Shown here one piece after another: positions 59,854-64,000 of a stretch of DNA of 64,000 bases (positions within the stretch are counted from its first letter, which is position 1; the number at the start of each line of letters is the position of its first letter). Under the pieces are notes generated by a model. It saw nothing but the letters and a program-made list of their open reading frames with translations, was not told where the DNA came from and did no database searches. Origin of the DNA: Verrucosispora sp. WMMD573 (lineage in GTDB: Bacteria > Actinomycetota > Actinomycetes > Mycobacteriales > Micromonosporaceae); the NCBI RefSeq assembly GCF_027497175.1, contig NZ_CP114901.1, forward strand, positions 3,782,001 to 3,846,000, given 5' to 3'. Both the position numbers and the translations under genes were made by a program.

Positions 59854-60167
59854 GCGCCGACCGAGCCGTCCCCCTTCGGTGCCGGCCGCAGTAAGGGCTG
59901 CTCGTTTGCGTCCCGGGTGCGGTAGACGCTTTGACCGTCTACGGTGACCGTCTTCGCGCTGGTCGAGGTGCCCTTGAGCAGGTCGATCTGCGAACCGTCG
60001 GTCACCTTGACCGTGTTCGCCTCCATTTCCCGCGGCTGGGCTCCGACCTGGAGCTTTCCGCTCTTGAAGGAGGTGAGGCGCCGACGCAGCGTGATCACGG
60101 CGACTACCGCGACCAGCGCGGTGGCGGCGGCCGTGATCACGGCGATGAAGATGAGAGTTTGATCCAC
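59850..60167 (-). CDS. Small single-pass membrane protein, first gene of NACHT operon
   Basis: A 105-residue protein. GTG 60167 is preferred over GTG 60212 because GGGAGGA lies at ideal spacing. One N-terminal membrane helix (LIFIAVITAAATALVAVVAV) is followed by a basic stop-transfer (TLRRRL) and a ~70-residue cytosolic beta-rich tail (EANTVKVTDGSQIDLLKGTS; TVTVDGQSVYRTRD). No known family. Its stop overlaps the ATPase start (ATGA), making it the leading gene of the five-gene operon. Confidence 0.7.
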   Translation of the reverse strand: MDQTLIFIAVITAAATALVAVVAVITLRRRLTSFKSGKLQVGAQPREMEANTVKVTDGSQIDLLKGTSTSAKTVTVDGQSVYRTRDANEQPLLRPAPKGDGSVGA

Positions 60168-60320
60168 CGCGGATCCTCCCGGGGGGACGAGGGAGAACTC
60201 AGAATATGGCACACATCACCGTCTCCGCTGCCCGGACGCGATCGTAGCCGTTCAGCGGACCCGCCCCGCCTGTCCGGCGGTACGAATCCAGCGGTCGATC
60301 TGGCCTGCAACGCCTCGACC

Positions 60321-60383
60321 TCAAAGCGGACGCGTCGGCCTGACCCTCAACGGCGTGCTCGAGAATGAAAAGCGGTAAGTCAT
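60321..60383 (-). CDS. Possible 20-residue peptide ORF
   Basis: ATG 60383 is preceded by a good Shine-Dalgarno (GGAAAGGA) and encodes MTYRFSFSSTPLRVRPTRPL before TGA. It is Arg-rich, lies upstream of the NACHT operon on the same strand, and may be a leader peptide or a chance ORF. Confidence 0.3.
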   Translation of the reverse strand: MTYRFSFSSTPLRVRPTRPL

Positions 60384-60556
60384 GAATAGTCCTTTCCGGA
60401 CTTGGTGTGTCTGCCGAGGGCAGGTGACAGAGGGCGCGGATCGGCATGGCGGACGCCTGCCGCCGCCGTCGGCCGGCAGCAGCCGGGTGGGCGGTGCCGG
60501 GTGATCTCGCGGGAGGGTGTGGCAGCCGGCAGGGCACTCTGGCGGGGCCGGGTCGG

Positions 60557-60727
60557 TCAGCTGGGGACGGCTGCTCCAGGGCGATCAGCGGTACCGCGAC
60601 TGCGCCGCGCAGGGCGGGAAGCCGATTCCGGATCGGGACCCGTCCGTCGAGATGGTCCACGTCCCAGAGCACCAGCTCGTTGAAGGCCGTGCTGCCGGCC
60701 GCCGCGCAGGTCGGCGGTCTCAGACAT
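60557..60727 (-). pseudogene. Possible frameshifted small gene
   Basis: ATG 60727 follows AGGAAC and begins MSETADLR, but the next frame is the one with coding character: STAFNELVLWDVDHLDGRVP and NRLPALRGAVAVPLIALEQP with GC-rich third positions. A one-base shift around 60705 would link the two. Function unknown; low confidence. Confidence 0.3.
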
Positions 60728-60816
60728 GAGCAGTTCCTGGCGGACATGCGACACGCCACCCGAGGCGGGGGGCGCCAGATGAAAATCGGCGATCGGCCCT
60801 CGACGGGTGCTGCCAG

Positions 60817-61383
60817 TCACAGGTGGTGGGTTGCGGTGACGAGCCGGCTCAGCACGTCGGGGATGGCGCCGGCCAGGCGGTTCGGCGTGAGCGCGTCGTG
60901 GACCGTGATCGGCTGGGGGCCTTCGCCCCGGATGCGTCTGGTCTCGTAGCGGCGGCCGTTGGTGTCGATGGCGACGACGAGGCGTACCTCGGCGTCGGCC
61001 ATCGCCGGCACGGTGTTGATGTCGCCGTAGGTGTAGTCGGCGTACGGCGTGTATTGGAAGCCTTCGAACACCAGCGCGTATCCGACGAACGTGCGGTGCG
61101 TGGCGTCGAGCCAGTCGTTCAGCTCGGGTGCGTTCTCGGGGATGCAGATGAAGCCGGCGAGCAGGTTCAACACGCCGGTGAGGCCGGAGTTCGAGCCGGG
61201 CTGCAGGTCGAGGGCGAACGGTGAGGGCTCCACCTCGATCAGGTGCAGTGGGGAGCCCGTGACCAGGTGGCGGTGGAACAGGGCGAGAAGGACCGGTGGG
61301 GCGTCCCAGCCGAGATGCTCGGCTTTTTCCTCGATCCCGGTGATGACTTGGGGCAGTGCGAGGGTGATCTGCGGGGACAGCAT
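60817..61383 (-). CDS. Hypothetical protein, 188 residues
   Basis: ATG 61383 follows AGGAGC. The protein starts MLSPQITLALPQVITGIEEK and has aromatic-rich middle segments (FVGYALVFEGFQYTPYADYT) and a basic end with RRYETRRIRGEGPQPITVHD. It lies just downstream of the ArdC-like gene on the same strand and may share its transcript. Family unknown; it resembles the small accessory proteins of actinobacterial mobile elements in size and context only. Confidence 0.68.
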   Translation of the reverse strand: MLSPQITLALPQVITGIEEKAEHLGWDAPPVLLALFHRHLVTGSPLHLIEVEPSPFALDLQPGSNSGLTGVLNLLAGFICIPENAPELNDWLDATHRTFVGYALVFEGFQYTPYADYTYGDINTVPAMADAEVRLVVAIDTNGRRYETRRIRGEGPQPITVHDALTPNRLAGAIPDVLSRLVTATHHL

Positions 61384-61514
61384 GTCTTTGCTCCTAACGA
61401 GTGTGGGGTGTGTGCACGATCTGCCGGCATGCGAACCGTGTGCCGGTTGCCGGCCGGGCCGGCGCGGGATGGGATGTCGACGGGGTGGATGAGGAAGCCG
61501 TCGGCGGTGGCCGG

Positions 61515-62540
61515 TCAGACGGGCTGCGCCTCGACTGCGAGCCCGGGTTGGGCGGCCTCGGTGAGGTCAGCGTCGTCGGGGGTGAGGTCGCGCAGGATCG
61601 TCTTGGCCACCCGCAGCACGGTCTGTGCGCAGTCACGGATCAGGGCGAGGTCGCCGTCGGCCCAGCCGAGCACATAGGCGTCGGAGTAGGCCTGGGTGTC
61701 GAGGCCGAGCGCCCGGCACACCAGGTGGGCGACGCTCTCGGCTTCGGTTTCGCGTCGGCCGCGGTGCAGCAGTTCCTGCCGGTCGAGGTCGTCGAGGTGC
61801 CCGCACCGGATGTGGGCCAACTCGTGCAGGCTGGTTTTGATGCGCTGCGCGCCGCTGACGTCGGCGCGCACCCGCACCACCTGCACACCGGTCCCCTTGA
61901 CGGTGACGCCGTTCGCGCGGCCCAGGTGGGCGCTGCCCGCAGGCACGAGGGCGAAGTCGTAGCCGGCCTGTCTGATCAGTCCGACGACGTCGTCGTAGGC
62001 GCCGGTGGGGTCATCGCCGGTGAGCAGCTGCGCGGTCGTCCCGCCGGCGGCCTTCACCTGGCGGCGGCGCCGCACGGTGGGCACCTCAAAGGGTTCACCG
62101 TCGGTCTGGCTGATGTCGAAGGTGCTGGTGGGACGGAATCCGACGACCTGGATCGCGGGGCGCCCGTCCGGGTCGCGACGGACTGTGCGGCCGGCGGCCT
62201 CCCACTCGCGGGCCTGCTCCTCGGTGGGGCGGCGGGTGACCGGCGCCCAGATGAGGAACCCGGTCTCGCCTGCGCGGACGTGCCGGTTGAGGGCCTGCCA
62301 GCCTGAGGTGCCTTTCCTGTTGCCGTAGGGCAGGAAGTAGCGGGGCTCGACATTCCGTTCCGCGGCCTGGAGCGAGAGCAGGAACTGGTTGTGCAGGCTG
62401 TAGCGGGCGCCGAAGACGGCCGCTTCCTCGATGAAGGTGACCCACTCGGTGGGGTCGGCGGCGAGGCGCGCCAGCCGGGCGTCGAACTCGGCTTGGGTCC
62501 GTTCGAGGAACGCGTCGCGTTGCTCGGCTGTCATGGCCAT
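61515..62540 (-). CDS. ArdC-like antirestriction/metallopeptidase protein
   Basis: A 341-residue protein. ATG 62540 follows GGAGG at good spacing. The N-terminal ArdC-type ssDNA-binding domain is seen as RYSLHNQFLLSLQ, YGNRKGTSGWQALNRHVRAG and FLIWAPVTRR. The C-terminal metallopeptidase-like domain has the zinc motif SLHELAHIRCGH (HExxH) and a downstream Glu-rich segment (ETEAESVAHLV). ArdC proteins protect incoming plasmid DNA from restriction; finding it here marks the region as of mobile-element origin. Confidence 0.85.
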   Translation of the reverse strand: MAMTAEQRDAFLERTQAEFDARLARLAADPTEWVTFIEEAAVFGARYSLHNQFLLSLQAAERNVEPRYFLPYGNRKGTSGWQALNRHVRAGETGFLIWAPVTRRPTEEQAREWEAAGRTVRRDPDGRPAIQVVGFRPTSTFDISQTDGEPFEVPTVRRRRQVKAAGGTTAQLLTGDDPTGAYDDVVGLIRQAGYDFALVPAGSAHLGRANGVTVKGTGVQVVRVRADVSGAQRIKTSLHELAHIRCGHLDDLDRQELLHRGRRETEAESVAHLVCRALGLDTQAYSDAYVLGWADGDLALIRDCAQTVLRVAKTILRDLTPDDADLTEAAQPGLAVEAQPV

Positions 62541-62662
62541 GGTGGCCCTCCTGTCTCCGCCACGTGGCGGCGGACAGGCTGGGGCCGCAGCCCCAGCCGG
62601 CCCGTAGGCACGAGGTGGGACTGCGGCCCCGGGTGTTACGGGAGCGCGGACGGAGGTGCGCG

Positions 62663-63937
62663 TCAGCTCCGGGTCGGTGCGGGAAGAGTCGCGGCCAGCG
62701 CGGCGGTCTTGGGTGCGGTGCGGAACATCGAGACCGCGTTGGGGGTGATGTCCGCGACGCCGTCGGCGCGTTCGGTGGCGGTGAAGGGAAGCTTGGCGTG
62801 TGGGCCGACCCGGAACGCGGGCAGCGTGTAGTGGGTCCGGGCAACGACGGTGCCGTCGGCGGCCGTGTACTGGTCGAAGGAGGCGAGGTCGAGTCCGTCG
62901 ATGGGTGTCTCGCGGTTGCCGGTGCAGACGATGACGAGGTCGTAGGTGCGCCCGCCGATCAGTGCGGCGTCGGGTAGCGCGATGGGACGCACCCGGCGTT
63001 TGATCACGGTGAGTCGTTGGACGCCGCGGCGGTCCGCCCGTAGGTAGCGGCCGGTGGCCTGATAGCGGCCGCGGATGTCGGTCTGCCACTGCTCGCAGGT
63101 CGTCGGCAGGTCCTCGGCGTACCAGTCGATGCGGTCGACCTGGTCGAGGGCGGCGGCGGCCATGAACGGTTGCGGGGCGAGGCCCAGGCACGACTCGACG
63201 GCGCACTTGGCGGAGTCACCGCCGCCGACGACCGCGACGCGCCGCAGTCCACGCAGCGGCCACATGCCGGCCATCCGCTGCATGAACTGCCGGAAGGTGA
63301 GCACGGTGGTGCCGTTGGCGCCGTCGGGGATCGGGTCGCCCACGCCGCGGGCGTCGATGACCCGGCCCGCCAGAATCGGGCCCTTGCCGTCGATCTCGAT
63401 GCTGGCTGCGGTGCCGGCGGCGCTGACGGACGAGACGGTGGCGTTGGTCACCACGTCGGCGAACTGGGCCAGCGCCAGGCGGATCACGAACGCCATGTCC
63501 GTGTTCGGCTGATACTCGATCATGGACAGGTCTGCTGCCTGGATCGGTGCGCCCGGCAGGTAGTTCAGGCTCGCCCCCTGGTCGCCGGCGGGTCCCGCGC
63601 CTCCGGCGCGGTTGCGGGAGTTGAGCCAGAACGTCGGCCGTGCGGTCAGCGCGAACGTGCCACCGACGCGCTGGTGGCGTTCCAGCACCAGCGGCCTCGG
63701 ATAGCCGGCGAGGACGCGGACCGCGGCGTAGGTGGCGGCGTGGAATCCGCTGCCGATGATGACCTCACGGTCGGTGCTGCCGGCGCTGACGATGTCGTGG
63801 TGGCGCTGGTCGTCGGACCAGTAGGTGTCCAGGAACTGGTCGGCGAACTCGCGGCCGTAGGGGTCCAGGGCGATCCCGGTGAGCTGCGCCTGCGTCTGGC
63901 TGGGGAACTCGGACTGGCGTTGCATTATCGCCCGCAT
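62663..63937 (-). CDS. FAD/NAD(P)-binding protein (may extend beyond window)
   Basis: At least 424 residues. A first dinucleotide-binding motif VIIGSGFHAATYAAVRV near residue 60 and a second VAVVGGGDSAKCAVESC near 240 indicate a two-Rossmann-fold flavoprotein of the FAD/NAD(P)-binding type; also VIDARGVGDPIP and LVIVCTGNRETPIDGLD. ATG 63937 is used, but the frame stays open to the window end with protein-like residues (IQALLAAVSLRPAAGEG), so the true start may lie outside. Substrate unknown; it is 122 bp upstream of the ArdC-like gene. Confidence 0.75.
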   Translation of the reverse strand: MRAIMQRQSEFPSQTQAQLTGIALDPYGREFADQFLDTYWSDDQRHHDIVSAGSTDREVIIGSGFHAATYAAVRVLAGYPRPLVLERHQRVGGTFALTARPTFWLNSRNRAGGAGPAGDQGASLNYLPGAPIQAADLSMIEYQPNTDMAFVIRLALAQFADVVTNATVSSVSAAGTAASIEIDGKGPILAGRVIDARGVGDPIPDGANGTTVLTFRQFMQRMAGMWPLRGLRRVAVVGGGDSAKCAVESCLGLAPQPFMAAAALDQVDRIDWYAEDLPTTCEQWQTDIRGRYQATGRYLRADRRGVQRLTVIKRRVRPIALPDAALIGGRTYDLVIVCTGNRETPIDGLDLASFDQYTAADGTVVARTHYTLPAFRVGPHAKLPFTATERADGVADITPNAVSMFRTAPKTAALAATLPAPTRS

Positions 63938-64000
63938 TCCCTCGCCGGCGGCCGGCCGTAGAGAGACGGCGGCGAGCAGGGCCTGGATCTGCGTGGATGG

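Larger units (their letters stand above)
60168..60816. other. Upstream region of NACHT operon
   Basis: About 650 bp that probably contains the operon promoter, but I see no convincing -35/-10 pair. It holds two weak minus-strand coding signals, described separately (60321-60383 and 60557-60727). Confidence 0.4.

Noticed and set aside
60199..60759. 186-codon minus-strand frame upstream of the NACHT operon
   Set aside because: Only a short inner part looks coding, with a start in a different frame; the rest is Pro/Arg-rich. Listed only as a possible decayed gene.
62541..63206. N-terminal extension of the ArdC-like gene to 63206
   Set aside because: The extension is Arg/His/Pro low-complexity and overlaps the flavoprotein gene antisense-frame; ATG 62540 has GGAGG and begins the conserved domain.

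Overview
The window looks like a chromosome of a high-GC actinomycete, most probably a member of the Micromonosporaceae (Micromonospora or a relative). It is very GC-rich with many GTG starts, and it opens with the conserved order parA-scpA-scpB-rluB-cmk-der, followed by a proline tRNA. The genus is inference; the gene order is seen directly.

Positions 1-6708 are the conserved core: chromosome segregation and condensin loading (ParA, ScpA, ScpB), ribosome maturation (RluB, Der) and CMP kinase, in tightly packed or overlapping frames, then tRNA-Pro(GGG). From there to the right edge (about 57 kb) the content is accessory. A tyrosine recombinase starts 113 bp after the tRNA, as in integrative elements that use a tRNA 3' end as attB. 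Next come an AbrB-like protein coupled to a second tyrosine recombinase, a sigma-factor-like gene with a frameshift in region 4, a small repeat protein and an HNH/endonuclease VII-type nuclease. No conjugation ATPase or replication initiator was recognised, so this is a mosaic island rather than a clearly complete ICE.

Positions 14.1-22.0 kb hold a translationally coupled methyltransferase-mcrB-mcrC operon (minus strand). mcrB is split by a 1316-bp IS3-family element with a 3-bp GCA target duplication, and the methyltransferase is an apparent chimera whose N-terminus resembles an FxLD/isoaspartyl-type protein methyltransferase. Positions 22.7-27 kb carry a membrane protein with a leaderless-type promoter and a secreted ricin-lectin protein coupled to a NucA/NucB-like DNase. 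Positions 27.4-36.7 kb hold a membrane-anchored Hsp70-like protein and two membrane-anchored BTAD (SARP-like) proteins, one with a LysM domain, separated by a group II intron.

Positions 37-47.5 kb carry assorted single genes (DDN-type oxidoreductase, DUF3885, DUF1152, SUMF1-like, methyltransferase), a second IS3-family element with a CCC target duplication, and two well-folded tRNA genes with unusual anticodons. Positions 47.9-50.2 kb hold a truncated and an intact copy of the 1316-bp IS in tandem.

Positions 51-53.8 kb contain a decayed YifB-DprA-like gene and a transposase remnant. Positions 53.9-60.2 kb contain the most intriguing locus: five minus-strand genes, every junction overlapping by 4 nt, encoding a small membrane protein, a STAND-like ATPase, a 1365-residue multi-membrane NACHT NTPase ending in a winged-helix-like region, a VirB2/T4SS-pilin-like membrane protein and a membrane-anchored methyltransferase. 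I infer that this is an uncharacterised conflict/defence or signalling system. The right edge carries an ArdC-like antirestriction protein and an FAD/NAD(P)-binding protein that may run out of the window.

Several accessory genes are broken by single-base changes in short homopolymers, which may be decay or sequencing error.
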